Origin: Smittium mucronatum
Taxonomy: Eukaryota > Kickxellomycota > Harpellomycetes > Harpellales > Legeriomycetaceae
Reading direction: 5' to 3'
NCBI GenBank assembly: GCA_001953115.1
Contig: LSSL01003481.1
Coordinates: forward strand, 1-36,307
DNA length: 36,307 nt
Shown here: positions 1-15,700 of the stretch, one piece after another
Position numbering within the stretch: position 1 is the stretch's first letter
How the letters are laid out: each line of letters opens with the position of its first letter
Made by a program: the position numbers and the translations under genes
Notes under the pieces: generated by a model
Told to the model about the DNA's origin: nothing
Seen by the model: the letters and a program-made list of their open reading frames with translations, nothing else
Database searches by the model: none

Positions 1-3000
1 ATCATTATTATTTTATTTGTTTCTATTTACCATTCTATATGTTAGAATGAATTTCCTTAATTTCTCCCAAACGTAAATAGAGGAAATTATACAACAATAT
101 TGCATCCAAAAACTTAATATTTGCATTTCATATTTACCAATAGATATGGTGGCTGTTTTTGTAACAGAGATGAGTTCATTTGAAAATATAAAATAAAATT
201 TATATAAGTTTGGTGGTAAGGTGCGTGTGATTTTTAGGGGGGGAATCAAAAATCAAATCAAGCTGCTTTGCTATTTATTTTTCAAGTGTGATTAAAAGAA
301 ACTCGATTCACTTTAAATATGAAAATAAAACATTTTATTTGAAAATTACTTAATTTAAATAAAAAATAGGTTTATTAGTTTAAATGACTGTATGTTAGAT
401 TATAAAATCGAGATTTTTTTATTATATATGGCAAATAGACTAAATCTAAAGAAAAATGAGATAATTTAGGGTTTATTCAAAAATAATTTGACCTTATGGA
501 ATTAATATAAAAATATCCAATGCTTATCATATATAAAAATGATAGTTTAATTTCAAATATCTGTTAAATAGATTTTAACAAAAAAATAATAAATTATCAT
601 CAATTTAGTAGATGACTAATTTGAAATATAAAATTATGTAACCTCAACGGATAAATAAGTCTATTTTTTTTTTTATCTAAAGTAAAGAAAATCTCTAAAA
701 ACTTTATAGATTTTTTTATAAATACGCTAAAAATTTAAAAAAATTCTAGGATTTGTAATTATGAACTTTTTTTAAATATAAATCTATCACATAGCCAATC
801 ATCTATTAAATATAATTCTTTAAAAAAAATTTTTTATTACTCTTCAAAGAGTTTAACATTATTCAAAAAGCCTTCGTTCTCTAAATTTTGAAATTAAAAT
901 TTTAATTAGGGTGCCAATGAATAAGATTTCAAGTTGAAAAAATTATTATTCTCATTTTTTATATCAGCCTAATATTAAAAATGTAATAATTTAAGATAAA
1001 TAAATATTATAATTAATTAATCGTGATTAAAATGTAAAATACTATTTTTATTTTTATAATTATATTAAAATAATGTGCTTTTTTATTTCAGTATTCACAA
1101 TGATTTAAAATTATTTCAATAAAAATGCATAATATTTATTTTCTATTTTTTTTTACATTTTTTAACTTGCAAAATGTAAAACTTCGAATAAAATTGATGA
1201 GACTAATCAAAATTATATTTGGCAATTGTGAAAAAAAAAATTACATACCAAAACATTAACATATTAGAAAAATCAATTAATTAACATATAAATCTTAATA
1301 GCTTTTAAGAATTATATCTTATTAATATTAATTGGTTCTTTAAAATTTTAAAAGACCCAATCCTGTCATTATTATTAAAATATTATCATTTTTTATTATG
1401 AAAAAATTTCAATATTTTTATTTTTATTTATATTGTATTAATTAGTTTTTATCGAATAATAATATATATTTCCTATTTAAAAACTTAATTATATATTAAA
1501 TTTCACATTTATGCGCATTTATTATTATTAATGTTTTTTTTAGATTTTATTTCATATTTTTTGAATAGTTTTTAATTGGGATTATTTTAGAAATATTGAA
1601 TTTTTATCTCAATAAATTGGTCGGCTTTTCCAAAAAAATATATGCAAATCCTCCAATTGTTTTAAAATTGAATACTTTTTTATTTTTATTTTCTAAGGTT
1701 CTCTCTACAGTTCGGTTCTATATAATTAGACAATTTTCTTATAAAAAAGTTTTAAATGACCAAATATTGCAATTGTATATTTTTATAAACCAAATCAGCT
1801 TTAATTGAGACTATAATTGATAGGAGGATTAAACTGTAATATCCTAAAATTCATATGGAAACATTGAACTAAACCAAAAAATTCTCAGAAATTTAAAGCC
1901 CATCTGTATGATTAAAGTATAATTTTTATCAGTTATTCACAAAAATTAGCAAAAAATTTTGTGAATAAAAATTCCACACTCTAAAAAAAAAAGATAACTC
2001 AGATTTTTATTTCATAGTTCGCCTTCAGCATTTTTTTATTTGGGAAAATATTATTTTTCTTTTATAAACTGAATTTATCCCGAAAATTTTGCGAAAATTT
2101 TTGTGAAGCCTCAACTCAATAATTTATGAGAAGATTTATGTAATTTAAAAATTAATATATTAAGTTTTTTATTTGAATATTATTAAAGCCGATTTTTTTA
2201 GCCTAACAGATTCTAGCTGAGAATTAACATTCTTATTTAAGATTTAAAAAAATTATCTATTCTTAATTTATTATCATAGTCTTATAACGTATCTAAAAAC
2301 TTCTGGAAAATGTTTCTAAATTTTTTTGGTCGTACTAATGGGCCATTCTGATCTATTAATGCCTTATTTAAAACTATTTATCTGAATTTCGAGTTATTCT
2401 AGTAAAATTTTTTTTATTTATAATTATTTCGATGGAATTAAAGCCAAACCGAAATAATTATTAAATAAATAACCATATTTTATAAAAATATTAACGAGAA
2501 GAGAAAAACATAGTTTTAAATATAAAAAATATAAATAAAAGTTTTAAATTGGTTACAGGGAATTATATTTCGATGTCTAAACATAAAATATAAAAAAATC
2601 ATGATTTTTTGACCAGAATTGGATGTTTCTGTAATATCCAAAATATACCCAGAATTTTTTTTTCTCAGTAAAAACTCTAATTTGCAGGTGGAAACCAATA
2701 AGATCATATTCAATATCCAAAGTTTTTACATTTTAATTTTTAAATCACTACTGAGTATCATAATAGAATATTTTTCAACAATATTTTTAATATTCACCTC
2801 ATTATTTTTTTGCCTCATAAATAATTTTTTCGGGTTTTCTATACTAAAATTTAAACCTAAAAAAAGTCGATTTTATTCAAGGGGTATAAAAATGGATTTA
2901 AAATGAATTTATACAGATAAATTCTGAGAAAACAAAGTAAAAAAATAAATATTAAAAAAATACTATCTAGTAAAAATTCCCATCTATAAAATATTAATAA

Positions 3001-6000
3001 ATATTTTTTCATTTAAATTTTTTATGATAAAAATGTACCAATATTTTTTTAAACCAAAATAAAATATTCTAGAAATGATCTACTATGTCTGAAAAATGTA
3101 AACAAAAGACAAAAAAAAATCCTTTGAATACCTAAAATCGGTTATTTTTTTTATTTTTTGAGCTCATTTTATACTATCTAATGATATTTAGTCTTATTAA
3201 GATAAAAAATCCTGAAAAAAATTTGAGAAAATAAAACTTTTTTTTTTTCGAGTATAAAATTTTTTGTCTTATAATCTGAAATTTTTATTTAAGATCGTTA
3301 CAAAATACAAATAACTATTATTTCATAATATCTATTTAAAATACAACAGAATGGCTTAAAATATTCAATAAATATTTTGGGAAAGATATCATTGATAAAA
3401 AAAAGCCAGAAGCTTGATTGGAAAATTAATAAATTTATTGAGGAGTTTGGTTATTTGAATTTTTTTTCATTAAAATATATAATCAGCTCCATTGGTATTT
3501 GTTTGAATAAGGGATTATGATTTAATTTTTTTGTGTACTAAAAGTAGTTTGGCTAACCTATAATGAAATAAAACAATTCCGCTAAAGAGTTAAATGAAAT
3601 TTTTTAGATTTTGATTTGTTTTTTTAGATTAGAAGTAGTAATATAAAAGTTTAAGGTCATAAAACCATGTTATTTTAGTAAAATTTTATTTTTTTAGATA
3701 TAAAAAGCTCATATAAATAATTTAAAATTTAAAATTTTACTTATATTTACGGTAGAATATATGAGCTCAATTTGGTGTTTATTTATCGCTATTTTTACTC
3801 AAGTTTAAATCTCGATTTTTTTAAAAAAAAAATCACTAAAGAATAAATAATTTAAATTTAAATATATTCTTAATAATTGCTTATTAGTATTAAGACATAA
3901 AATCTTTAATTATATACTTTTATTTTTTCAATTTATGCCATTATTTAATATACGGATTATTTATAATAAAAAGGTAATAAACTGGGGGTAAATTTGGATA
4001 TTTGATTTTAATTTATATATTTTTATATCAATACTTAATCAATAGATAGATTCAGAATTTTTTTTTCAAAAGGCTATTTTTGAAATTATTTTCCGATAAA
4101 TATTAATTTTTAACTTTTAAAATATAAATATTATTATTATTTTAGAATTAAAACCGGTATAAAATAATTTTTCATCGTGAAATCTATACTAAAAAAAATA
4201 AATTTAAATTTCACTAATTCTTTGATAGCTATTTATAATATCCATTTAATTATGAATCTGTATAAATTTTTTTCTTTTTTAATTTTTTATCAATCGATAA
4301 ATTAATAATATTGACATTTTTTATAAACATAAAATTTATTTTATCAGTTTAAAAGTTAAGTAAAATAACATGTGTTTGGGTGTGTATTACATCGAATACA
4401 TAATTATACTATACTGTATTATATAAATTAAAGATTGAGTTATAATTAGATAGTCTTGTATAGATTCCTTTTCTATGTGAAACAGAAGAATTGTAATTTT
4501 TTATCAGGATTACTTTTCAGGTGGTGATAATTTTCAAAAATTGTTAGATGAAATGAAATGATTAAGCTAATTTTATGAATAAATATACTCTTAATAATTT
4601 TTCTAATATAAAATTAATATCCCTGGTCTTTATAAAATATATATCCACGCATTAATAAACTATTTTAGAATATTTAGGATAAAAATATCCGCATTTTCGA
4701 GAGAATTCATCTAAATGATATTCGCCAAAATAATAAACTAAGTTAAGTTAAAATAATTTGATAATTTGCAGCTTTTGGAAAATATTTAACTCCAATATTA
4801 CTTGAAATTTACTAAAGGGTTTTTAACTTTATCAAAAGATATCTATATTAATCTGTCCTTTTTATAGTGTATAATTAATATTGAATATTCAATAATTAAT
4901 TCATTAGATTTTATTTTTATCCTGGCTAATATAAAAGTGATAATGATTTTAAAAGCATACAGAGCCAAGATTTTCTTCTGAAAAAAGTACCTCTTGTTTT
5001 TAATACTTCAAGTTGATTATGAAATTTTTTATTTTAGGTTAAATTAGCAAAATAATTCATTTAAAATTTTCAATCTCATTTTAGCAAAGCGCATTTATTC
5101 CACGTGAATATAGTAATTACACTTTATTTATTTTCGAAATCTTCATTAGTGTCAATAAAAATGTTTTTAACCTTGATAATAACAATTATATTTTATAATT
5201 TTTCTTATTTTACATTTTTATAATCAAATATTATTTACTTGATATTTATGAGTTTTTATATCCGAACTCTTTATGATCCTAATATTTTTATTGAACTAAA
5301 ATTAACTTTCATTAATAAACCGACAGATAGTTGCATTTATAAAAGTTGGAACATTTATCGATGATAAATTTAATATTGAGAGAGATTAAAATAATAATAT
5401 AACATAAGGTCATTTTCATTTGCTTATAATATAAAATTGTTGATAATTACTATTTCTTATCTTAAAATTGGATTTAAAGCATAAATAAGCAGCGATTGGG
5501 GATATGGAACTGTTTTTATATTAGATAATCGTCTCTCAATGTCAATCGGTTTTTTAATTTCTTAAATTTTACCTGTACCAATATTATTTTCTGCATAAAA
5601 TGATAAATTAGACCATACTGATTGCTTTATCTTGGATTTTTCTAACTTGAATATATTTATTTACAAAAATCTGAAATATTTTTAGATTTTCAATCAAATA
5701 ATATTTATCCATTTACTTTTCCTGATTATAACGCGAGTGGATAAATTAGATCAATTATAAGTTAAAATTACTGTAATATTTAAAACTTTTTGGAATTAGA
5801 TACCATTTTTCTTCATAATCTTATTGTATTTTAGAGTTATATTGAGTTAAAAATGAAATGATACTAAGCCAATATTGATATTATTTGATTTAATGGCAGT
5901 TGACCCAAATCTATTTTTATATTTTGACATTAAATTTTTTTTCCGTATTTTTTCTGGAATACAACACTGTTTTTTTTATTTCCTGTATAAAAAAGAGCCA

Positions 6001-8467
6001 AAAATTTTATAGAATTTCTTTAAAAAATAACCACTAACAAATTAAAAGGCAGTTCCTTAAGATTTATTTTCATTAAATCTTGTATTTATTCAGCGATTAC
6101 GAAAATTTTAATTTTTAAAATATACAGAAAGGGTTTTTTTGATATCTTTAGGAAATAGTCTAAGTATTGTATTTTCAAGAAAAAGTAAAATATTGTTACA
6201 TATCTGTATATTTTTCCTCCACCAAAACATTTAAACGATTATCAGAGCTTCCCCTGAATCCAATAGGTTCTTTTCAAGAATGTGAAATTCTCGGGTTTGA
6301 TTTTTTTTCTCAATTAAATTTTTCAAAAATGGTTCAATTTGTATCACTTTTTTTTTGCATTTAAAACCTAATATTAATAAATAACCTTTTTCACCTGAGT
6401 TTTAAATTTTTTAAACGTTAAATGACGATAAATATTTTATCTTGCTGTAATTTCAGTGCTATTTCGGTTTTTTCAACACCAGTTTTCGTATATTTGGATA
6501 GTTGAATAATGATCAGTGTCGAATCATAAATATTTATGAGATTTTCAATTTTTATATGTCTTTATTTTGATTATTCAGTTAAAATAATAGCTTATAGATA
6601 AAAAACCCCCCTCTTTGTTTTTTATTACTCTGTTAGTTTCTGATAGCTTCATTAGAAACTTCATAAGGGTATGCCATAGGAAAAATTGTATGAGAAGAGA
6701 TGCTTTGAAATTTTTTTCGTTGTGATCGGTATGTATATATGAAAATAAATGAAAATTTATAAATTATTATTTGATTTTATTTATCCTGTAAAAGAAAAAT
6801 TCACAGATTTCCTTGTTTCCATTTGAAAGGAAAAAAAATAAAAATAAAAAATAAAAATAAAAGAGAAAAAGGAAATAAAGGATAAAAATATCAGATATTT
6901 CTGCGATAAATTTTGTTGAAAATTCTGATGTTAAAGAAGTGGATACTTTTTTATATCTATAGCTTTTATTATTTTCCTGAGTTATCTCTGGCAATATAGT
7001 TGGCTTAGTTGACATAGAAAATAATTTCATCCCGTTTTAGACGTTATTATTATTTTCAGTGGGTATGGCTTATTGGTATAAATAGATGGTTTTTTTTTTT
7101 TTGAAATATACCATTAAAAGTCTTATAATATCATAATATTAGCTAAATTTAAAAATTTTTGAATATCTTTTCTTTTTTTTTTGTCATTCTTTTTTCTGTA
7201 TTCTAGAAATTTTTTTATTTTTTTTCCTTTTATGATAAATAATTTTTTTTTAAAGGTATGATTCTTCCCCTTTTTTTAAATAATTTATTTACTCATTGTT
7301 ATTTCAAAAATTAATTTAACAAGATATAATTTTGATTTTTTTTTCTTTCCACCATGAATTATTAATTTGAAGGAAATTTTAGTTTTAAACAACATAGAGG
7401 ATTCAAGCTATTCCTAATCGTCAAATTTACAAGAATTTATGTTTTGAAGAAAAATTTGGTCTCTCTAAGGTCTCAAAAAAGCTTATTTAACCTTAAGATA
7501 ATGGAAAAAATCTCCTTCAAAACTAAAGGTTTATATTAAAACTTTCTTAAATTTTTAATATTATCTATACGATATTTGTAAATATCTGATTTTAAGGTAA
7601 AAGGATGGTTTTTAGTGAAAAAATTTTGGTATAACTTTTGAAAAGAGTGAAATTTTTGTTAAAAATTGGATATTTCTCGAGTATATTACTTCTTATAATT
7701 TTTTTGACTTTGTTTTTAATATATGAGATATATTTTTCTTATTGATCTTGCTGATCCGCATTTCCAAAAATATTAATCATTTTGCGCAAAATTTTCTAGA
7801 TGAAACAAATAGCTAATGATTTTTAATAAAAAAAATTGACATTTTGCTCTGCTTGATATATTAATAGTATATTTTTATTCTAAATTCTATTTTTCATGTT
7901 CTCTCGGGGTAAGTAGTGGTCTGTGATTAGAAAATTTTTAGTTAAAATGACATATATGAATAAGATAATGGATTTCATAAGTTTAAATAGCAATTTTTTA
8001 TGATTTATATATGTATTTTTGGCTTATTTTTATTTATCTACCTCTAAAAAGCTAAATTAAAGCGTTATTAGCTAACATTATTCTATTCAGGTATTTAATG
8101 AAGAGAAAAACTATTCAAAAATGAATTTCTGATAATTTTATATCTCCCCGGAAAGTTTTTTAGTTTAAAGATTGATATTTTTAACCTAATACTGTATATA
8201 TTTTGATCAGTATTTGTTTTTTCTCTTTTGATAGATCTCGATTTTAATAAAAATTCCGATTTTAATATTCATAATAAAATTTTTCAATCTGTAAGAGGGA
8301 TTCGGAAAAATTTTATTATATTTTATTATTATGATAAATTTTATCATATTTCGGATTTAAATTTATTTTAAATTCGATATTTTTACCCTTTTAAAAAACA
8401 AGAAATGACAAAGTTTAATTGAAATTCACCGAATGGCATATATTAGTATAAAATATTTAAAATCTAG

Positions 8468-8493
8468 GTATTTAGAAGTATTTAGAAGTATTT
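8468..8493. repeat. Short tandem repeat, unit TATTTAGAAG
   Basis: Two full copies and one partial copy of the 10-nt unit TATTTAGAAG stand head to tail in A/T-rich DNA. Replication slippage is the simplest origin. Confidence 0.7.
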
Positions 8494-9765
8494 AATGATT
8501 TTAAAAACAAAAAAATTAGAGTTATTAGAAGCGTGTATTTTATCAGAGGTGCTAAAAGTTCATATTACCTTGGATGTAATGATTTTATTGTAAAATGGGC
8601 GCTATAAAATATTTGTAGGTGGTTTTATTCTCTTTTTTATCATAAAAAACCTCAATAATGTCAAATTTTATATTTAAATATATATACATATATTTTTGAA
8701 ATTTAAGTATTAATAAAGAATAAAAACTCATCTATCAGAAATTGGATAAATTATTGAAATTTTTTTAACACGAGATATATCGTTAAAGGAGAGGATTAAT
8801 TTTATATTATACTGGCTGAAGAGAGTAAAATGGCTATAAAAAGTTTAATTTATCGATATCTTTTAGATTATTTACTTTGATCTTATAATTTCCTGTGTAT
8901 AAAATCTCTATCTTAATTCATACAGATTTAGTGATTATAGAAAAAACTTATAAAAAACTAATTATTAATATAATTAATAGTTTATAATATAAAATTCAAT
9001 TTAAAAAATATCTAATATTTTAATTTAAACCAAAAATTTTATTTTCTTAAAATATAAACTAAAAAAATTTAATGGTAAATTTCCAATATTAATTATGAAA
9101 AAATCTTAAAAGCCTCAAAGCGAAAAATAGCAATAATTAAAATATTATGGTTTTTTATATTTATTTACTTATTTTTCATTATTTAAATCGTTCTAACTCG
9201 AGAAAATTTGTTAGAAGTCGATTAAAGCACTTACTTTGAATAACGAATGTGATCAAAGAAATCTTTAGTCAGCATAATTACAATCTCTTCTCAAATTTTT
9301 AAATTTTATATTTAGTTTATAATTTTGCACAATATATATATATTCATATCAGCTACCTACTACTAAATTTATCACCTCTTGGAAAAATTTCTTATTAATC
9401 TAAAAAATAAATTTATTATAAAAAAATAAATTATTTAGAACTCAATGAAAATGAATAAAAATACTGAAAAAAAATATGTTAAAAAAATTTTTACTATAAA
9501 GAACTATTTTTTAATTTTATGGGGAAAAATTATCAGGATGGTAAGTATTAATCCAAATTTTTATTAAAAAAACGAATTATTCATTTCACATGCGAATAAG
9601 AAATTTAGCTATTCAAATATGTATTAGAGGCTATTTGCATGAAGTGAATTAATATAATTTTTTAAAAGTTAATGGAAAAAATTCCTCCCCTTAAACAGGG
9701 ATATTTTAATTTTTTATTTTAATTATATTTAAACATACCAATCAAAATATAAATGATTTTTTTTA

Positions 9766-9790
9766 CACATTTAATACATTTAATACATTA
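9766..9790. repeat. Short tandem repeat, unit ATTTAATAC
   Basis: Two full copies of the 9-nt unit ATTTAATAC are followed by a partial third copy. This is a minor microsatellite-like feature in gene-free A/T-rich sequence. Confidence 0.6.
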
Positions 9791-12700
9791 ATAGTTCTAT
9801 TATCAACCCTATGTATCCATTTAAATTTTCTTTTTATAATTTTTTTTTAAAATATCAACTATAATAATCATATTTTCAAATTCTTCACGTCAATTATATT
9901 AATATTTTAAACCATTTTAACATCAAAAAAAAGATCTCTGATATAATATATTCTGTTCATTTTTATTAAATATCTTCTATTATGAACGAAAAAATAGTAT
10001 AAGTCATTATGAATACCCAAATTACTTAGAAATCCCAAATTTTATTTTTTTTATATTTAATTATTAAATTTAATTTAGTTCTATTCTAAAACTTGTTTTT
10101 TTACGTTTAATACATTGAAAATTTTCATATAGCAAGAAGTTAGTGATCAAAATTTTATTAATTTCAATATAAATCTATCTAATTAATGAATATAATATTT
10201 TTTTTTGAAATAACGAGCCCTTAAGTGTATATTGTAACATAAGTCAGTGATATAGCCATAAATACGTACATTTTGGGCAAAAAAATCATATTTTGACATT
10301 TTCTAACATTATATATCGTGACTTCTAGATTTTTTAAATTGTCTCGCTGTATAATTTTAACTTGAAAACGGGCATATATATAATTTTTTTTTTTTAAAAA
10401 ATAAGAATTTATTTTAATATTAGTTCATAACACACAAAAATTTATTATATAAATAAACAGGAAAATATCTTGTAATTTTTATGTGAAAGCTTTTTAGTTT
10501 AAATATTAATTTCAATTATTTAAAAAACATACATAAAATTGTTTAGGTTTAACAAATCGATCGAATTAAAATTGTTTTATATAACCAGAATAACTATTAA
10601 AACATATCAACAACTTATTTAATCAATATTTTTATTCTTTTATCACTCAAAATCATTTTTTTATAAAATCAAAAATCTTACCTTTAATTTTTAATTAGCG
10701 GTTATTTTACTCAATAATATTAATTGTGTCTTTCGTGAAATTATTTTTTAAAAAAACTGGTCCTAAGCTCACAAGCTGGTATTAAAATAATTTCTGCGCA
10801 ATGAAATTTAATTATGTAATACATATTATTAAATTTTATTGTTTTAATATCTCATTCAGATTTTTCATGTCTTTATAAGCCAAAAAAATCGATAAAATTT
10901 GACAAATTGTTTTTTAAAAATATATTTCAGCTTATGAGTAAGAAACGCTTAGATTTTTATTATTATTACTGTTTTTAGCAAAATTATTTTTTTATGATTA
11001 TTATATGATTAATTTAAATAATTTTGTTGGTAAAATAAGATAACACCCCCTAAAATTTAATCATATACTTTTTTTTCTTGTGTAAACATGGTTATGATAA
11101 TTTGTTATTTTAAAATCTCATTTTTTAATAGTCAGTACATGTGGCATCATTTTTTACTATTAGAATTGACTTAAATAGACTATATAAATATTTCAAAGTG
11201 TTTATATAATTTACAGTGCATAAAAAATTGTATATTTGAAATAAAAATTAACATATAGTAAAAAAATTAGGATTAAATTTCGCTCAATTTTTCTAAAAAG
11301 AGTCTTATTAATCCTTCTTTTAAAATAAAATAAGGAATATTCATTCTCTATTTCCAAAAAAAAAAAAGACTGCTCTGATGATCTTTTTTTTGGAAAATAA
11401 AATTATTTCATTAGATATTTTCAAGGTTTGGTGAGCGAAAAACCCCATAATTATCAGTTTATTCTTAAATATCTAAAAAATATAGATATTATATAAAAAA
11501 TAAAGTGGGGGGTGGGGGATTCTTCTGCATTCGAATTAAAATTTTCAATAAATTGATTTTTGTACAAAAAAGATTTATATCACTGATAACATTTCCTAAC
11601 GTATTAAAAATTGAGATTGATATTTTTTGGAATTTTAATGACATATAATATATTTCTATTAAATTAATAAATAGAAATGTAGAGATATCAAATACACTTA
11701 TTTTTTGGAGAGTGGAATCAACATTGGTTCTTTTTAATTTTGGTTAAAAACGATTCAAGGATTTTTTTTAATTGTATTGCGGATTTAACAACCAGATTTT
11801 CAAAAACCAAACTCAATTTTTTTTTTTCCTTTTTTTTTTTAGCTCTCTATTGTTACTAGTTAGATAAAATTAGCGGATTATTTGATAAGTAAAGAAATTG
11901 GTCAGAAAAAATATTTAATGCCGTAAGATAGGATTACTTCAAATTATGTTCCGGAAAACGTTAAAAAGAAGAAGTAAATTTTTTTAAATTCTGTTTACAA
12001 TATAGGAAAAGAAAAAGAAATTACTGTCTAAAACTGCAATCTCATAAATTGCTACATAATTTTTGTCTTTTTTTAGCTTAAAATAGAAGAAATTTCAAAA
12101 TATTGACTTCATGAATATACTAAAACTATTATTAAAATTTGATTTCGGTTTTATGCTATTTTTAACAAGCTAGTAGCCAGAAAAACACAATGAATATAAT
12201 ATTTGAATTTTTTTCAATTTTTCGGATTTTTTTTAAAAAACTGGTAGCAATGATATACTTTTAATGCTAAATTTATGTATGTAATTTCTTTTTATTATTA
12301 AAGGATTTTGCGTATAGATAGATATATTCTCAGATTGAGCATAGTTTATTATTACATAATTTTTATTAATTTTTTAACAATCACACAAACCTAATATTAA
12401 AGAAAAAATAGTTCATTAAAAAAAATTACTAGTGTATACCTCTTTTTTTTAATAATATCCATCTAAAAGTTCATGAGAACAGCCAAAATTATTGAAATTT
12501 CCACAGTAAAATAATAGTTATATAATATTTTAAAAATAATGGAATCTTAATCTTCATTATTTATTTAATATTTTATAACTAGTGGAGAAAAAAAAAACTC
12601 AAGGTATTGATTGAAATTGAATTTAGTTGAATCAACTTGAATACCGAGATAACAAAATTCCATTATGTTTTTTTTTTATCTTTCAAAAATAGATATGGCT

Positions 12701-15700
12701 TATTATTTTATATACCGGTCTTTTATTTATATTGCAAAAAATTGGTTAAAATAAAATTACACTATCACCAAACCAATATATTTTAGTAAAAAATAAAAAA
12801 TTACTAATAAAAATTATAAGTTATTTCAAGCTTTTTTTTTTTGATGTTTAAATCTTTCAATAAATCTATGTCTAATCTTTGTGCTATATTTTCAAATAAG
12901 GAAATTATAAAATTTTGATATAAAATTTTCCTCACAAATAGAATCTCACACATATTTAAAAAAATTCGCATATTTAAAAAGCAATTTATTTTTAATCTCT
13001 AAACTTCTGAAAGTATAAATTTTTTATTCAAAAATTTCAGATAAATTTCACGCATCGAGATTTTTTTAAAAATCTTATTTCTTGTTTTAATAAAATATTT
13101 ATTTAATTTTTTTAAACCTGTTTTACTCGATTAAAATATTTTTAGGCTTGGAATAACTTTCTTAAAAACTTTTGAATCATACTATAATGATGTTATGAAA
13201 ATTTTGTAACCAAAAAAAAAAAAAATCAACGCATTTTTTATCGAAACTTTTATTTTAATGTCAATAAAAGTTTATAAAAACCAATTTAAAAATAATTAGA
13301 ACAAGTAAAAAAATATTAAAAAAATTGTCACCCAATTCCTCTCTGTCGCTATATCAGCTCCAAAAATCGAAGTTATTTATTTAATGCGCGAAAAAAGAAA
13401 GATCAGGAGAAAAAATCACTTTTTTAAGGTTTTTTAGATTTGCTTATTATTATTCGTGAGTTTTCGGAAAAAAGAATTATTTCAGTAAAATATGTATTAT
13501 ATTTATAAATATAATTAGATTTTGTCTACCATTTTTCATAATATTAATCATAACCAATTTAAATTATGGATTTAAAATAACTTTTTATATTTCATAAATT
13601 ATGCTCTTCAAAAATTATTTATATAATTTCACACCAAAAACTACGCGGATACCCTTTATTTTAAAACATTTATTATTGAAAAAAGGTGAAAGTAATATAT
13701 GCTAAAAGTTGGTAATTAAATTGGGAATGATTCACAATATTCCTATAAAAGTTTTGAGTATGGGATATATATTATATTTAAATTCTTAACTTGGTATTTA
13801 TTAAAAACATGGGTGGAAATACACTACCCTGGATATTTATTCCTTTTAGCCCTCCAATAAAACATAATACTGGTGTTATCAAATATATGAAAATCATATA
13901 AATTACCCGTGAAAAAATTAAATTAAAATGTCCCCATTATCTCTTCCAGAAAAATCATGAAAAAATGCTATAATTCAAATCCAAAGTGTAAATTAATCCA
14001 TATAAAAATACCCCTTAATAATCCTAAAATATTTGTGATAAACTTTATTTTTAAGAAACGGAATGCATGAGAAATGTAATTTCTAATTATTTTCATGAAA
14101 AAAGCATGCTGTTTTCAGAAAATTATGTAGAATATATTTACAAGATATTTTTAGAAATTTTTTCCCTATAAAAATATACCTATAAGTCTGAATAAATAAA
14201 TTTTACATTAATCGTTAGATCTTTGAGTTTGAATTACCGTTTATTAATAATGTAGAAAATTTTTAATATCATTATATTTTTTGCCGCTGAAATTTTTTTT
14301 CCAAATAACCAGATTTGAAAATTTAATTAAACTTTTGGGTAAGGTATTTAAAAATTAAACTGAATTTCAGCAAATAGATCTACACTAAAAAATTATTAAT
14401 TTTATACCCATGTTGTTCTATTTTTTTTAAAGCCCTTTTGTTATTCGCAAGTCTGTTTATTTATCTACAAGCCTATAAAATTAATCTCCATTAAGAATTT
14501 AGGCTGTTTATGTATTGAATATAATCTGTTTTTCATGTATATTTTTTTTATTAATACATCATTGGTTACATTATGTATTTTTTACAGACCATCTAAATTA
14601 AGATAATAATCGAGATTTAAAAAAAATAATCGTCAACAAATAATCCAAATAAAAAACTGTAACATATATTAAAAACATAATTAGTGTAATTTCATAAAAA
14701 ATTAGATTATAGATTTAAAACCAGTATTTCTTAAGTCAAAATCAATAAACCAAATATTTAAATATTCAAAATTTATTGCTTGCGGTAACTATTCACTTAA
14801 AAAATAAAAATTTAGGCGCCAAATTTAATTGTAGATATAATTTTTATTTTTTCCGAAAAAAAAAATTATATCCTAAATAAAAGTTATTTTTTTTCTTTTT
14901 GGCAAAGTTGATACTTGTATTTTCTGAAACAAAAAGCTTGGGTTTAATCGTTATTAATTTCATTCGAATTATATCTTTATTTAACTAGTATATCTAAAAA
15001 AAATGTTATAAATTAATGTATTTCGAATGTTTTTTACACACATGTAAGTCAATTTTAGTTCATTTTTCGCATCCATAATGGAATTTGTTTGAATTGATAT
15101 AATATACCTGTATAAATCTTTAGAAAAAAAGACTTTAGGTCTATTGCTGCTGTCTCCTTCTAATGATACATGAATTCACACAAATTTGCAGAAAGAGTGT
15201 TCTTTGTAGGTAAAAATCTTTTAAATCTAAATTTAGTTAACTCAATTATTTTATGAGGTTTTAAATTTTATTATATTTGCCAAGTTAAATTTGTTATAAA
15301 AGATTTATGGGCTATATATATACCTATATATTGATTTTTTGAATGTCAGATACTTCTCATTTATTTCTTCAATAAATCTGTCACAACAAACGCAATTTGC
15401 TCATTTAATAACCACAAATATATTTTTGAACTATTGATGCTACTATCTTGTTATTTTTTAATGTTAATTCCGTTTTATTCATCCTTTTTCTTAGTTTTTT
15501 ATAATTTTTCAAAAATAATTATGAAATAACATTTCCACTATTTTATTATTGAATTGATTTTAATGAAAATGGAATAAATTCAAACTTGGTTATTCTCACA
15601 TTTAAGGACCGTTTTTTCCAACTAATCTTGGTATAAATTTCTCTCTCCTGCATATAGTGAGAGATGCGTTTACAATTTCAATCTTTTTATCTTAGAAAAA

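Noticed and set aside
13..249. 78-codon open frame on the minus strand at the left edge
   Set aside because: No recognisable motif, chance-compatible length and no credible continuation.
2516..2906. Overlapping 65- and 95-codon frames on opposite strands
   Set aside because: Phe/Ile/Leu-rich, overlapping each other antisense, and consistent with chance.
6767..7030. 87-codon open frame on the minus strand
   Set aside because: A frame of this length is expected about once by chance at this base composition. Its second half is low-complexity Phe/Leu from a poly(A/T) tract, and no splice partners were found.
11366..11400. CTGATGA resembling a hammerhead ribozyme core
   Set aside because: No stem II can form in the T run that follows, and no properly placed GAAA or stem III was found.
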